Shown one piece after another: positions 34,666 through 43,234 of a stretch of 64,000 nucleotides of DNA (positions within the stretch are counted from its first letter, which is position 1; every line of letters begins with the position of its first letter). The notes under the pieces are model-generated. The model searched no databases, was not told the DNA's origin, and saw nothing but the letters and a program-made list of their open reading frames with translations. Location of the stretch: the NCBI GenBank assembly GCA_964602655.1, contig CAZRSF010000012.1:1-64000 (forward strand). The letters are read 5' to 3'. The position numbers and the translations under genes were made by a program. Origin of the DNA: Moduliflexus sp964602655. GTDB lineage: Bacteria; Moduliflexota; Moduliflexia; Moduliflexales; Moduliflexaceae.

Positions 34666-34738
34666 AAGGCTCCCTGGAATATTATTCAAATACAAGCAGA
34701 TCACACTACTCTCTATAAACGCGATGACCATGTCACAA

Positions 34739-34957
34739 TCATTTATACCGATATGTAATTCGTCCGCGCGAAAGATCGTAGGGAGATAATTCAACAGTCA
34801 CTTTATCTCCAGGAAGAATACGAATAAAATGCTTTCTCATCTTTCCAGAAATATGCGCCAATACCTTATGTCCGTTTTCAAGTTCAACCCTGAACATCGC
34901 ATTAGGTAATGGTTCAACGACTGTTCCCTCTACTTGAATAACATCTTCTTTTGCCAT
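34739..34957 (-). CDS. infA: Translation initiation factor IF-1
   Basis: 72 residues, one S1-like OB fold. MAKEDVIQVEGTVVEPLPNAMFRVELENGHKVLAHISGKMRKHFIRILPGDKVTVELSPYDL is nearly canonical. It follows secY by 69 bases without adk or map in between. No Shine-Dalgarno is visible before the ATG at 34957. Confidence 0.97.
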   Translation of the reverse strand: MAKEDVIQVEGTVVEPLPNAMFRVELENGHKVLAHISGKMRKHFIRILPGDKVTVELSPYDLSRGRITYRYK

Positions 34958-35026
34958 AGTAAATGTAGGTAATGTCAAGTCCCGTCATGAGATATTCTCT
35001 AACAAACAGCCCCCATTGACACCGAC

Positions 35027-36334
35027 TTAGCGTCTGCCTCTCAATTTCCCTTTCTTCATGAACCCATCATAATGTCGCGTTAACAGATGAGATTCTATCT
35101 GCTGCATCGTATCTAATGCCACGCCCACAACAATCAACAACCCAGTTCCGCCAAAATAAAAAGGGACTTTAAGAGATTTGATTAAAAATTCAGGAAGAAT
35201 GGCAATAATTGCCAAGAAAATCGCGCCTGAAAGCGTAATCCGAGTTAAAACCGAGTCAATATACGCTGCGGTACGCTTCCCTGGACGTACACCAGGAATA
35301 TATCCACCGTATTTTTTCATATTCTCTGCCAAATCCGTTGGATTAAACACAATCGCGGTATAAAAATAGGCAAAGAAAATGATCAGCATCGCATATAAGG
35401 CGGTATACAACATGTGTCCAGGAGATAATTGTTCTGCCGCAGCTTGCATCCACGGATGCTCAACAAATCTTGCGACTGTCGCAGGAAACACAATAATGGA
35501 TGATGCAAAAATAACCGGAATCACGCCAGCCGTATTAACACGCAATGGGATATGCGTACTCTGTCCTCCATACGTACGACGTCCGACAACACGCTTGGCA
35601 TACTGCACTGGAATTTTTCGCATCCCCTGCTGCATCAAGATAACAGCGGCAACCACAACCACCATGACAATCAGAATGCCAATCAACGTGAACAACGAAA
35701 AATCACCACGCTGAATCGCCTGAATAGTCCCAGCAACACCTGCGGGAAGACGAACGACGATCCCAGCAAAAATAATCATCGAAATGCCGTTCCCGATGCC
35801 GCGTTCGGTCATCTGCTCACCTAACCACATAATAAATGCCGTGCCTGCAGTGAGCGTAATCAATGTAATCAGTCGAAAACTCCAACCGGGAACTGGAACA
35901 ACCGGAGCACCGCCTGGACCTTGCATATTTTCAAGCCCATACGCAATCCCCATGGCTTGAACCGCACTTAAGACCACTGTACCATACCGTGTATACTGCG
36001 TGATCTTTTTTCGTCCCTGTTCGCCTTCTTTCGCTAATCTTTCAAGAAAAGGGACGACGACGGTGAGCAACTGCAAAATAATCGAGGCACTGATATAGGG
36101 CATAATTCCCAGCGCAAACACCGTTAACCGTTTCAATGCGCCGCCGGTGAACATATCCACCATGCCCAACACCGTCCCCTGGGCAGATTCAAATATCTGG
36201 GTCAAGACCTGTGCATCAACTCCAGGCGTTGGGATATGCGCGCCAAAACGATAGACTGCTAACAACCCCAAAGTAATCAGAATTCGCCTTTTCAGTTCTG
36301 GAATCTTAAATATATTTTGAAATACCTGAAGCAA
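35027..36334 (-). CDS. secY: Protein translocase channel subunit SecY
   Basis: 435 residues, ten TM helices of the Sec channel. Begins with TTG at 36334 with GAGGG upstream. Family signatures are GLLAVYRFGAHIPTPGVD, ALGIMPYISASIILQLL, EQGRKKITQYTRYGT and, near the C-terminus, NPTDLAENMKKYGGYIPGVRPGKRTAAYID. Works with SecE (62 kb) and SecA. It follows rplO by 49 bases in spc order. Confidence 0.97.
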   Translation of the reverse strand: MLQVFQNIFKIPELKRRILITLGLLAVYRFGAHIPTPGVDAQVLTQIFESAQGTVLGMVDMFTGGALKRLTVFALGIMPYISASIILQLLTVVVPFLERLAKEGEQGRKKITQYTRYGTVVLSAVQAMGIAYGLENMQGPGGAPVVPVPGWSFRLITLITLTAGTAFIMWLGEQMTERGIGNGISMIIFAGIVVRLPAGVAGTIQAIQRGDFSLFTLIGILIVMVVVVAAVILMQQGMRKIPVQYAKRVVGRRTYGGQSTHIPLRVNTAGVIPVIFASSIIVFPATVARFVEHPWMQAAAEQLSPGHMLYTALYAMLIIFFAYFYTAIVFNPTDLAENMKKYGGYIPGVRPGKRTAAYIDSVLTRITLSGAIFLAIIAILPEFLIKSLKVPFYFGGTGLLIVVGVALDTMQQIESHLLTRHYDGFMKKGKLRGRR

Positions 36335-36383
36335 TGTTTATGCCCTCACTTCCCTCATAGATTGATGAAACAACAATACTCGC

Positions 36384-36833
36384 TTACTGCTTCACCACGG
36401 TGACAGCCCCACCAACAGCTTGAATTTTTTCCGCTGCGCTTTTACTAAATGCGTGCGCCTGAACATGAAATGGTTTTGTGACATCTCCTTGCCCAAGAAT
36501 TTTTACCAACCCTTTGGTCGAATTAATCAAGCCAGCATCTTTTAGCTGCTCAAGAGTTATTTCTGCTCCCGATTCGAACTTAGCTTCCAGAGCTTTCAGA
36601 TTAACAAGCTCATACTCTTTTTTGAAAATACTCGTAAACCCACGCTTAGGTAAGCGACGTTGTAGTGGCATTTGCCCGCCTTCAAACCAAGGAGGAACTC
36701 CTCCGCCCGAACGCGCATTCTGTCCTTTATGGCCTTTACCGCTCGTTTTGCCGATACCAGACCCCATGCCTCTTCCCACGCGTTTCTTTTTTGACTTTGA
36801 TCCCTCAGCGTATTTTAGCTCATGTAATTTCAT
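36384..36833 (-). CDS. rplO: 50S ribosomal protein L15 (uL15)
   Basis: 149 residues. MKLHELKYAEGSKSKKKRVGRGMGSGIGKTSGKGHKGQNAR, then GGVPPWFEGGQMPLQRRLPKRGF, the family signature of the extended N-terminal tail. The globular C-terminal part ends AEKIQAVGGAVTVV. Confidence 0.97.
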   Translation of the reverse strand: MKLHELKYAEGSKSKKKRVGRGMGSGIGKTSGKGHKGQNARSGGGVPPWFEGGQMPLQRRLPKRGFTSIFKKEYELVNLKALEAKFESGAEITLEQLKDAGLINSTKGLVKILGQGDVTKPFHVQAHAFSKSAAEKIQAVGGAVTVVKQ

Positions 36834-36886
36834 AGCACACTCACAACCTGAAATGTCCCGTTTTCATTCATCTGCGTCCGATTCGG

Positions 36887-37078
36887 TTAGGACGCCAATT
36901 CAACTTCAGTAACCTCAACTAAATGCTTCACCTTAAAAATCATGCCACGAATTTCAGGAGTATCTTTCAATACGACTGACCGATGCATTTTTCTCAGGCC
37001 TAACCCCGTTAATACTTTGCGTATTTTTTCAGGCGAGCCAATTGAGCTTTTCACTAACATTATCCGTAATGATCGCAT
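36887..37078 (-). CDS. rpmD: 50S ribosomal protein L30 (uL30)
   Basis: 63 residues. IMLVKSSIGSPEKIRKVLTGLGLRKMHRSVVLKDTPEIRGMIFKVKHLVEV is the whole family core. GGAGGG lies just before the ATG at 37078. Standard spc position between rpsE and rplO. Confidence 0.96.
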   Translation of the reverse strand: MRSLRIMLVKSSIGSPEKIRKVLTGLGLRKMHRSVVLKDTPEIRGMIFKVKHLVEVTEVELAS

Positions 37079-37098
37079 AATCCCTCCGATTTCCTCTC

Positions 37099-37614
37099 TT
37101 AGGACTGCATTCGCTGTTCAACTTCTTCTAACGACAGTCCACGCTGTTTCGCGACCAGTGCTGGGTCTTTTAGACTTTTCAAGCCTTCCATTGTCGCCTT
37201 GATCACATTATGAGGATTGTTTGAGCCAAGACATTTGGTTAAAATATCCTGTACGCCAACAACTTCTAAAATCGCGCGCACTGGTCCTCCAGCAATAACT
37301 CCGGTGCCTGCCGCTGCCGGTTTTAAAAATACACGGCCTGCGCCATATCGTCCGGTAGTCTGATGAGGAATCGTCGCATCGCGTAATGGCACCGTAATAA
37401 GACTTTTTTTGGCTTGATCAACAGCCTTCCGGATTGCTTCGGGAACCTCTTTCGCTTTCCCCAAACCATACCCGACTCGGCCATGTCCATCGCCGACGAC
37501 GACAAGTGCGCTAAAGCTAAAACGCCGGCCACCTTTCACAACTTTTGCTACCCGGCTGATATGAACAACCTTATCAGTTAAATCTAATTCTCTGGGATCC
37601 ATCCTGGTAGACAA
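37099..37614 (-). CDS. rpsE: 30S ribosomal protein S5 (uS5)
   Basis: 171 residues. Starts with TTG at 37614 (GGAGG six bases upstream). The double-stranded RNA-binding part has DKVVHISRVAKVVKGGRRFSF and VVGDGHGRVGYGLGKAKEVPEAI; the C-terminal part has AGPVRAILE..VGVQDILTKCLGSNNPHNVIKAT. Fidelity-related residues in the KGGR loop look normal. Confidence 0.97.
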   Translation of the reverse strand: MSTRMDPRELDLTDKVVHISRVAKVVKGGRRFSFSALVVVGDGHGRVGYGLGKAKEVPEAIRKAVDQAKKSLITVPLRDATIPHQTTGRYGAGRVFLKPAAAGTGVIAGGPVRAILEVVGVQDILTKCLGSNNPHNVIKATMEGLKSLKDPALVAKQRGLSLEEVEQRMQS

Positions 37615-37645
37615 GGGACTCCTCCTTTTTTATCGTTACGACGTA

Positions 37646-38014
37646 CTATACCTGTACGCCATTCTCTCGAACTTGTTGGGCTAATGCCGCCACTCTTCCG
37701 TGATATTTATATCCGCCGCGATCAAACACGACTTTCGTAATATTCTGCGCCAACGCTTTTTGAGCTAATACTTTACCAACCTCTTTCGCAGCGGCAACAT
37801 TCCCCCCGTAAGCCATCGCCTCATGAAATTCAGGGCTTAATGATGACACTGTCAATAACGTGCGTCCTCGCTCATCATCAATTAGTTGCGCATAAATATG
37901 TTTTAAACTGCGATAGACGCATAAACGAGGACGTTCAGCCGTCCCGTTCACTTTTTTTCTGATCCGTCTATGCCTTCTGATGCGAGGACTTTCTCGGCGA
38001 ATTTTCGTTTCCAT
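37646..38014 (-). CDS. rplR: 50S ribosomal protein L18 (uL18)
   Basis: 122 residues. RRIRKKVNGTAERPRLCVYRSLKHIYAQLIDDERGRTL and FDRGGYKYHGRVAALAQQVRENGV are the family signature; it binds 5S rRNA. Between rplF and rpsE as usual. Confidence 0.97.
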   Translation of the reverse strand: METKIRRESPRIRRHRRIRKKVNGTAERPRLCVYRSLKHIYAQLIDDERGRTLLTVSSLSPEFHEAMAYGGNVAAAKEVGKVLAQKALAQNITKVVFDRGGYKYHGRVAALAQQVRENGVQV

Positions 38015-38050
38015 AATTCAATCAGTCGGAAAATATACGCAGACGCACAT

Positions 38051-38587
38051 TTACGCTGCGGTCTTTCCTTCTTTCTTGCGAATAACTTCATCGCTATAAC
38101 GAATCCCTTTTCCTTTGTAAGGCTCAGGTTTTCTAATTTTTCGAATATCTGCAGCAACTTGCCCAACTCGTTGCTTATCAATACCTTTAACAATAATTTT
38201 GGTCGTGCCTTCGACATCAAGAGTGATGCCTTCTGGGGCAGGAACTTCTACCGGATGAGAATATCCCACTGAAATGATAATTCCCGCGCCTTCTTTTTTC
38301 GCACGATATCCGATACCGACAATTTCCAATGTCCGCGTAAAACCTACGGACACGCCAACCACCATATTATTTACCAAGGAGCGCACTAATCCATGCAATG
38401 CGCGATGGCGTTTCTGGTCGGTCGCACGCGCAACCACTACTTGCGCATTCTCAGCATTGACAGAAATTCCAGCCGGTATCGCGTATGTTAATACGCCTAA
38501 TTTCCCTTTTACCGTCAACAAGTCCTGTTGCAGACTAATTTCAACGCCATTGGGAAGTTCAATCGGTTTTTTTCCTATTCGTGACAT
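38051..38587 (-). CDS. rplF: 50S ribosomal protein L6 (uL6)
   Basis: 178 residues. MSRIGKKPIELPNGVEISL at the N-terminus and the C-terminal signature PEPYKGKGIRYSDEVIRKKEGKTA. GAGGT lies upstream of the ATG. Complete and normal. Confidence 0.97.
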   Translation of the reverse strand: MSRIGKKPIELPNGVEISLQQDLLTVKGKLGVLTYAIPAGISVNAENAQVVVARATDQKRHRALHGLVRSLVNNMVVGVSVGFTRTLEIVGIGYRAKKEGAGIIISVGYSHPVEVPAPEGITLDVEGTTKIIVKGIDKQRVGQVAADIRKIRKPEPYKGKGIRYSDEVIRKKEGKTAA

Positions 38588-38649
38588 GCGTTACAACCTC
38601 ATGCGTAATACGGCGTCTCACCGAAGCCCCATTACGGATTACAGCATTC

Positions 38650-39033
38650 TTACCACACCGTGCATAACACTTCGCCACCGACATTCGCCAGGCGAGCTTC
38701 TCGGTCAGTCAACACCCCTTTGGACGTTGACACAATCGCAATTCCGAGGCCATTTAACACTTTCGGCAAATCATCCTTGGAACGATAGACTCGACATCCA
38801 GGTTTACTCACACGCGTAATCTTTGTAATAATACGCGCCCCTTTTTCTGCAAACTTTAATTGAATATGCAACACGCGTTCTTCATGAGAATAATCCTGAA
38901 TAAACCCCTCGGCCTTCAGGATACGAAGCACTTCGGCTTTTAATTTCGAATATGGAGCAACAATTTGAGCTTTTCCAGCCATGTTCGCATTCCGAATCCG
39001 CGTAAGTAAATCAGCAATAGGATCTGTCATCAT
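38650..39033 (-). CDS. rpsH: 30S ribosomal protein S8 (uS8)
   Basis: 127 residues. MTDPIADLLTRIRNANMAGKAQIVAPYSKLKAEVLRILKAEGFI, with the C-terminal GIAIVSTSKGVLTDREARLANVGGEVLCTVW. Two adjacent ATG codons (39033 and 39030) are possible starts; GAGGA suits either. Confidence 0.97.
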   Translation of the reverse strand: MMTDPIADLLTRIRNANMAGKAQIVAPYSKLKAEVLRILKAEGFIQDYSHEERVLHIQLKFAEKGARIITKITRVSKPGCRVYRSKDDLPKVLNGLGIAIVSTSKGVLTDREARLANVGGEVLCTVW

Positions 39034-39051
39034 AATAGTCGTCCTCTCTCC

Positions 39052-39237
39052 TTACCAACTTGATTTCGTAACGCCAGGCACTTCACCCCGCGATGCTAAT
39101 TGACGAAAACAAATACGGCACATTCCGAATTTTCGAAGGTATGCGCGTGGGCGGCCACAAATTCGGCAGCGATGATAACCGCGAACCTGAAATTTCTGAG
39201 GACCTTGTTGCTTCAAAATCATAGACTTCTTAGCCAC
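39052..39237 (-). CDS. rpsN: 30S ribosomal protein S14, zinc type (uS14, type Z)
   Basis: 61 residues. Begins with GTG at 39237, with GGAGGG upstream. The zinc-binding short form has Cys24, Cys27 (YHRCRICGRPRAY) and Cys40, Cys43 (MCRICFRQLASRGEVPG). Normal position between rplE and rpsH. Confidence 0.97.
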   Translation of the reverse strand: MAKKSMILKQQGPQKFQVRGYHRCRICGRPRAYLRKFGMCRICFRQLASRGEVPGVTKSSW

Positions 39238-39258
39238 GTTTAGTTTCCCTCCCTACCC

Positions 39259-39801
39259 TTAACGACTAAACGGCATCCCAAGTTCCTTCAACAGGTGATA
39301 CCCTTCTTCATCGTTTCTTGCAGTGGTTACAATGGCGATACTCAATCCTCGCAATTTATCAACTCTATCATAATCAATCTCTGGAAAAATCATCTGCTCA
39401 CGTACACCAAGCGTATAATTCCCTCGTCCATCAAAGGCTTTCGAAGAAACACCTTTAAAGTCACGCACACGCGGAAGCGCGACATTCATCAATCGTTCTA
39501 AAAATTCATACATTCGCTCTTTTCTGAGCGTAACCATGCACCCAATTGGCATTCCAGCCCGCAGTTTAAACCCGGCAATGGATTTACGCGCCTTTGTAAT
39601 CATGGGCTTTTGTCCAGTAATCGCGCTTAATTCTTCAACGGCCTTATCCAGCACTTTCGCATCAGCAACGGCTTCTCCCATGCCCATATTCACGACGATT
39701 TTTTCAATCCGCGGAATAGCCATCACGCTGGTATAACTAAAACGTTTTTTCAATGCGGCGATCACTTCGTTTTCATATTTGACTTTTAAGTTTGCTGCCA
39801 T
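39259..39801 (-). CDS. rplE: 50S ribosomal protein L5 (uL5)
   Basis: 180 residues. LKVKYENEVIAALKKRFSYTSVMAIPRIEKIVVNMGMGEAV, then the family signature FKLRAGMPIGCMVTLRKERMYEFLERL, and GRGNYTLGVREQMIFPEIDYD. The start at 39801 fits the family; the frame is open 16 codons further upstream without support. Confidence 0.97.
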   Translation of the reverse strand: MAANLKVKYENEVIAALKKRFSYTSVMAIPRIEKIVVNMGMGEAVADAKVLDKAVEELSAITGQKPMITKARKSIAGFKLRAGMPIGCMVTLRKERMYEFLERLMNVALPRVRDFKGVSSKAFDGRGNYTLGVREQMIFPEIDYDRVDKLRGLSIAIVTTARNDEEGYHLLKELGMPFSR

Positions 39802-39869
39802 GTCTCGTTCTTCACTTCGGACGATTGTTGATTGTTTTTTATAAATCAATCGGCAATCCTCTGCACGTG

Positions 39870-40199
39870 TTACCTGTCAACAACCTCTCCACATTTTTTA
39901 CAACATCTAACTTTCGAGCCGTCTTCTAAAAACTTTTTTGCAATGCGCGTGGCCTGTTTACAACTAGGGCATACCAACATCACATTCGAAACATGAATAG
40001 TTCCTTCACGCTCGACAATTCCGCCCCCCTGTCCCTGAGTCCGGCGTTTCGTATGTTTTTTAATCATATTTAAATGCTCAATAATCACTCGACTTTTCTC
40101 AGGATAGGCCTTCAAAATTTTGCCGGTTTTCCCTTTTTCTTTTCCAGAGATCACCTTGACGATATCATTTCTTTTCACATGAAGCTTTGGTTTTGACAT
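39870..40199 (-). CDS. rplX: 50S ribosomal protein L24 (uL24)
   Basis: 109 residues. KOW motif NDIVKVISGKEKGKTGKILKAYPEKSRVIIEHLN. The C-terminus carries a zinc-ribbon-like CPSC...CCKKCG, seen in some phyla but lacking in E. coli. An upstream GTG (40208) is possible; the ATG at 40199 fits the family start MSKPKLHV. Confidence 0.96.
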   Translation of the reverse strand: MSKPKLHVKRNDIVKVISGKEKGKTGKILKAYPEKSRVIIEHLNMIKKHTKRRTQGQGGGIVEREGTIHVSNVMLVCPSCKQATRIAKKFLEDGSKVRCCKKCGEVVDR

Positions 40200-40238
40200 T
40201 GCTCTCACTCCTCTACAGGCCAGCTCATTTCTTGACGA

Positions 40239-40607
40239 TTAAAGCACTTCCGGCGCAAGCGAAACGATTTTCATAAAAGCCTTGTCTCGGAGTTCTCTTG
40301 CGACTGGCCCAAAAATACGCGTTCCTATCGGTTCATTTTGGGTATTCAACAGGACAGCAGCGTTATGATCAAACTTAATATATGACCCGTCATCTCGCCG
40401 CTGTTCTTTCGTTGTCCGCACCACCACGGCACGCACCACGTCTTTTTTCTTCACATTTCCACCTGGAGAAGCTTCTTTCACGGATGCAATAATTAAATCG
40501 CCCAATCGAGCATATCTCCGTTTCGATCCCCCCAAGACTTTAATACACTGGACTTTTTTTGCACCTGAATTATCAATTACATCTAAAATCGTCTGCATCT
40601 GTATCAT
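40239..40607 (-). CDS. rplN: 50S ribosomal protein L14 (uL14)
   Basis: 122 residues. MIQMQTILDVIDNSGAKKVQCIKVLGGSKRRYARLGDLIIASVKEASP and FDHNAAVLLNTQNEPIGTRIFGPVARELR are near-consensus for the family. It lies at the subunit interface near the RsfS site. Confidence 0.98.
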   Translation of the reverse strand: MIQMQTILDVIDNSGAKKVQCIKVLGGSKRRYARLGDLIIASVKEASPGGNVKKKDVVRAVVVRTTKEQRRDDGSYIKFDHNAAVLLNTQNEPIGTRIFGPVARELRDKAFMKIVSLAPEVL

Positions 40608-40658
40608 GATCGGTCACCCTATTTCACACAAGAAAGGACGTACAAGCAGCCTTAAGTC

Positions 40659-40925
40659 TTACACGTCTGCTTTTCTCACAATCTCGGTCACTCGCCAACG
40701 TTTATCTTTGCTCAGAGGCCGGGTTTCAACGATCTCAACGAGATCGCCAATATTGCATTGATTAAGTTCATCATGCGCTTTAAACTTTTTCGCCGATTTG
40801 ATGACCCGATGATATTTGGGGTGCCGCGTCAAGCGTTCCACACGAACAACAACCGTCTTGTCCATTTTATCACTGACCACGACGCCCTGGCGAGTTTTGC
40901 GCTGCCCTTGCGTTTGTTGCGCCAT
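40659..40925 (-). CDS. rpsQ: 30S ribosomal protein S17 (uS17)
   Basis: 88 residues. RKTRQGVVVSDKMDKTVVVRVERLTRHPKYHRVIKSAKKFKAHDE and VEIVETRPLSKDKRWRVTEIV are the OB-fold family blocks. AAGGGGG sets the ATG at 40925 rather than the open frame to 40943. Confidence 0.97.
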   Translation of the reverse strand: MAQQTQGQRKTRQGVVVSDKMDKTVVVRVERLTRHPKYHRVIKSAKKFKAHDELNQCNIGDLVEIVETRPLSKDKRWRVTEIVRKADV

Positions 40926-40999
40926 ATTAAAAACCCCCTTCAACTTGTCAATAAATTTCCTTCACAGAATGCACTCAAAAAGAAGCACTTTGCTAAAAA

Positions 41000-41200
41000 C
41001 TATCCATTCTGTAATTCTTGTTGCCGGCGTACAGTTTTCACTCTCGCCAAATTCTTGCGAACATTTCGTAAAATTTGAGGGTTTTCTGCGATTCCTGCCG
41101 CAATCTGAAACCGAAGATTAAACACTTCTTCCGTCAAGTCGCGCTCCCGACTATCCAGTTCCTCAAGACTCATCTCTCGAAGTTCTTTTGTTTTTTTCAT
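41000..41200 (-). CDS. rpmC: 50S ribosomal protein L29 (uL29)
   Basis: 66 residues. KELREMSLEELDSRERDLTEEVFNLRFQIAAGIAENPQILRNVRKNLARVKTV is the two-helix family fold. Its ATG overlaps the rplP stop by four bases (ATGA), implying translational coupling. Confidence 0.97.
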   Translation of the reverse strand: MKKTKELREMSLEELDSRERDLTEEVFNLRFQIAAGIAENPQILRNVRKNLARVKTVRRQQELQNG

Positions 41201-41616
41201 TGTGGCAATACCCCTCTTTCAATAAACTTCGTTTTTACTGGCAATTTATGAGCCGCCAGCCGAAACGCTTCACGAGCCAACTCTTCCGGGACACCTTCCA
41301 TTTCATACATAACTCGTCCCGGCTTCACGACACAGACCCAATGATCTGGACCGCCTTTTCCCTTCCCCATACGCGTTTCAGCAGGTTTTTTCGTGACCGG
41401 TTTATCTGGGAAAATACGAATCCATACGCGCCCCGCACGTTTAATCTTCCTGGTCATCGAAATACGCGCCGCTTCAATCTGACGATCTGTAACGTACCCT
41501 ACTTCCAATGCTTGCAGGCCATATTGCCCAAAATTGACTTCGCAGCCTCGATAGGCTTTCCCTCTCATCCGCCCACGTTGCTGCTTGCGATATTTTACCT
41601 TCTTCGGCATTAACAT
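41197..41616 (-). CDS. rplP: 50S ribosomal protein L16 (uL16)
   Basis: 139 residues. MLMPKKVKYRKQQRGRMRGKAYRG at the start, then the signatures RGGRVWIRIFPDKPVT-like (AGRVWIRIFPDKPVTKKPAETRMGKGKGG) and PGRVMYEMEGVPEELAREAFRLAAHKLP. AAGGTG precedes the ATG at 41616. A 127-base gap separates it from rpsC. Confidence 0.97.
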   Translation of the reverse strand: MLMPKKVKYRKQQRGRMRGKAYRGCEVNFGQYGLQALEVGYVTDRQIEAARISMTRKIKRAGRVWIRIFPDKPVTKKPAETRMGKGKGGPDHWVCVVKPGRVMYEMEGVPEELAREAFRLAAHKLPVKTKFIERGVLPQ

Positions 41617-41743
41617 AGTACGACACCTTCTCTTCTTTCTCGTCTAAAACGATAAGAGGACACACTACCTCCGTCTGGCACTTTCAATAAAAGCACCAAC
41701 ACTCGCATTAGCTCTTCGATAATATTCTCAGTAGATTTGGGAA

Positions 41744-42406
41744 TTATGCGGTCGGATTGACTGGAGTGGATTGATGGCCATGACCAAGTACCTCTCCTTT
41801 AAAAATCCAAACTTTAATACCAATTGCTCCGTATGTAGTTCTCGCTTCCGTAAACCCGTAATCAATATCAGCTCGCAACGTATGCAATGGAACGCGACCT
41901 TCGCGATACCATTCTGTCCGAGCCATCTCCGCGCCACCAAGCCGGCCGGAACAAGTAATACGAATTCCTTCAGCGCCAAAACGAAGCGCTGTCGTAACAC
42001 TGCGTTTCATCGCCCGACGAAACGCAACACGTCGTTCTAATTGAAGTGCCACATTTTCCGCGACCAATTGAGCGTCAAGTTCTGCTTTTCTCACCTCGAA
42101 GATATTAACATGAATATCGCGGTCAGTAATTTGCTGTAATTTCTTTTTTAACTGATCAACTTCAGCACCTCGCCGCCCAATTAAAATACCAGGCCGAGAC
42201 GTATGAATATTAATCGTTGTTTTTTCAGCCGCACGCTCAACTTCTATGCGAGAGATTCCAGCATGAAAGAATGCCTTTTTTACAAACTTTTTAATTTTCA
42301 AATCTTCATGCAAAAAATCAGCATAATTCTTCTCTGCATACCACCGAGACTGCCAGGTTTTATTGATCCCCAATCGGATACCTATTGGATTGACTTTCTG
42401 TCCCAA
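41744..42406 (-). CDS. rpsC: 30S ribosomal protein S3 (uS3)
   Basis: 220 residues. TTG start at 42406 with GGAGGAG upstream; begins MGQKVNPIGIRLGINKTWQSRWYAEKNYADFLHED. The KH domain has SRPGILIGRRGAEVDQLKKKL; the C-terminal domain has GRLGGAEMARTEWYREGRVPLHTLRADIDYG. Complete. Confidence 0.97.
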   Translation of the reverse strand: MGQKVNPIGIRLGINKTWQSRWYAEKNYADFLHEDLKIKKFVKKAFFHAGISRIEVERAAEKTTINIHTSRPGILIGRRGAEVDQLKKKLQQITDRDIHVNIFEVRKAELDAQLVAENVALQLERRVAFRRAMKRSVTTALRFGAEGIRITCSGRLGGAEMARTEWYREGRVPLHTLRADIDYGFTEARTTYGAIGIKVWIFKGEVLGHGHQSTPVNPTA

Positions 42407-42504
42407 GCTAGCTCCTCCACGTCAAACACTCTGACGTTTCGCCTCATAACAGCGCGGCAACCAAAGGGTTACTTCCCCTCTGCCCCAGCACTGCTACGCG
42501 CCTA

Positions 42505-42843
42505 TTACGATTTTTCATCTAAAATGATCGTGATATGACTTGTTCGCTTTAAAATCTTTGTCGCTCTCCCCATTGCACGAGGGGTAAAACGTTTCATTGT
42601 CGGACCTTGATCGACATACGCTTCTTTGATATAGAGAGCATCCACATCACTCACGCCTTCATTATGCTCGGCATTTGCCACACCAGATCTCACAAGCATT
42701 TCGATTGTTTTTGAGATCGTTTTAGGGGAATGTCGCAAAATATCCAATGCATCCTGCACATAACGCCCTCGAATCAAATCGATCACTAATCGCGCTTTAC
42801 GTGGAGCTACTCGTATATATCGTCCTACAGACTTAGCCGCCAT
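42505..42843 (-). CDS. rplV: 50S ribosomal protein L22 (uL22)
   Basis: 112 residues. RYIRVAPRKARLVIDLIRGRYVQDALDILRHSPKTISKTIEMLVRSGVANAEHN and the exit-tunnel beta-hairpin region GPTMKRFTPRAMGRATKILKRTSHI. Macrolide-relevant hairpin is intact. Confidence 0.97.
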   Translation of the reverse strand: MAAKSVGRYIRVAPRKARLVIDLIRGRYVQDALDILRHSPKTISKTIEMLVRSGVANAEHNEGVSDVDALYIKEAYVDQGPTMKRFTPRAMGRATKILKRTSHITIILDEKS

Positions 42844-42878
42844 ACTTCTCTCCTCTCAACGAAAGACTCTGCGACCAC

Positions 42879-43160
42879 TTACTTTTTCGTGGTCGTCTTT
42901 TCGGTTTTTCCATGTCCCCGATATGTCCGCGTCGGAGAAAATTCTCCTAACTTATGTCCGACCATATTCTCGGTCACATACACGGGGATAAAACGTTTTC
43001 CATTATGCACAGCAAACGTATGCGAGATAAAATCCGGCAAAATCGTAGAACGACGTGACCAGGTTTTAATCACCTTTTTTTCCCCTTGCATATTCATACC
43101 CTGGACTTTTTTGAGCAAACTTTCATCAACAAACGGACCTTTTTTTACTGATCTTGGCAT
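42879..43160 (-). CDS. rpsS: 30S ribosomal protein S19 (uS19)
   Basis: 93 residues. MPRSVKKGPFVDESLLKKV, then KTWSRRSTILPDFISHTFAVHNGKRFIPVYVTENMVGHKLGEFSPTRTYRGH, the family signature. The start at 43160 fits the family; 13 upstream codons in frame are not conserved. Confidence 0.97.
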   Translation of the reverse strand: MPRSVKKGPFVDESLLKKVQGMNMQGEKKVIKTWSRRSTILPDFISHTFAVHNGKRFIPVYVTENMVGHKLGEFSPTRTYRGHGKTEKTTTKK

Positions 43161-43234
43161 ATCGTACCCCATTAAGGGGCGAACGAGCGTTACAAACACT
43201 TCTCATCACTCGTCCCCCAAATTACTTGAAATGC

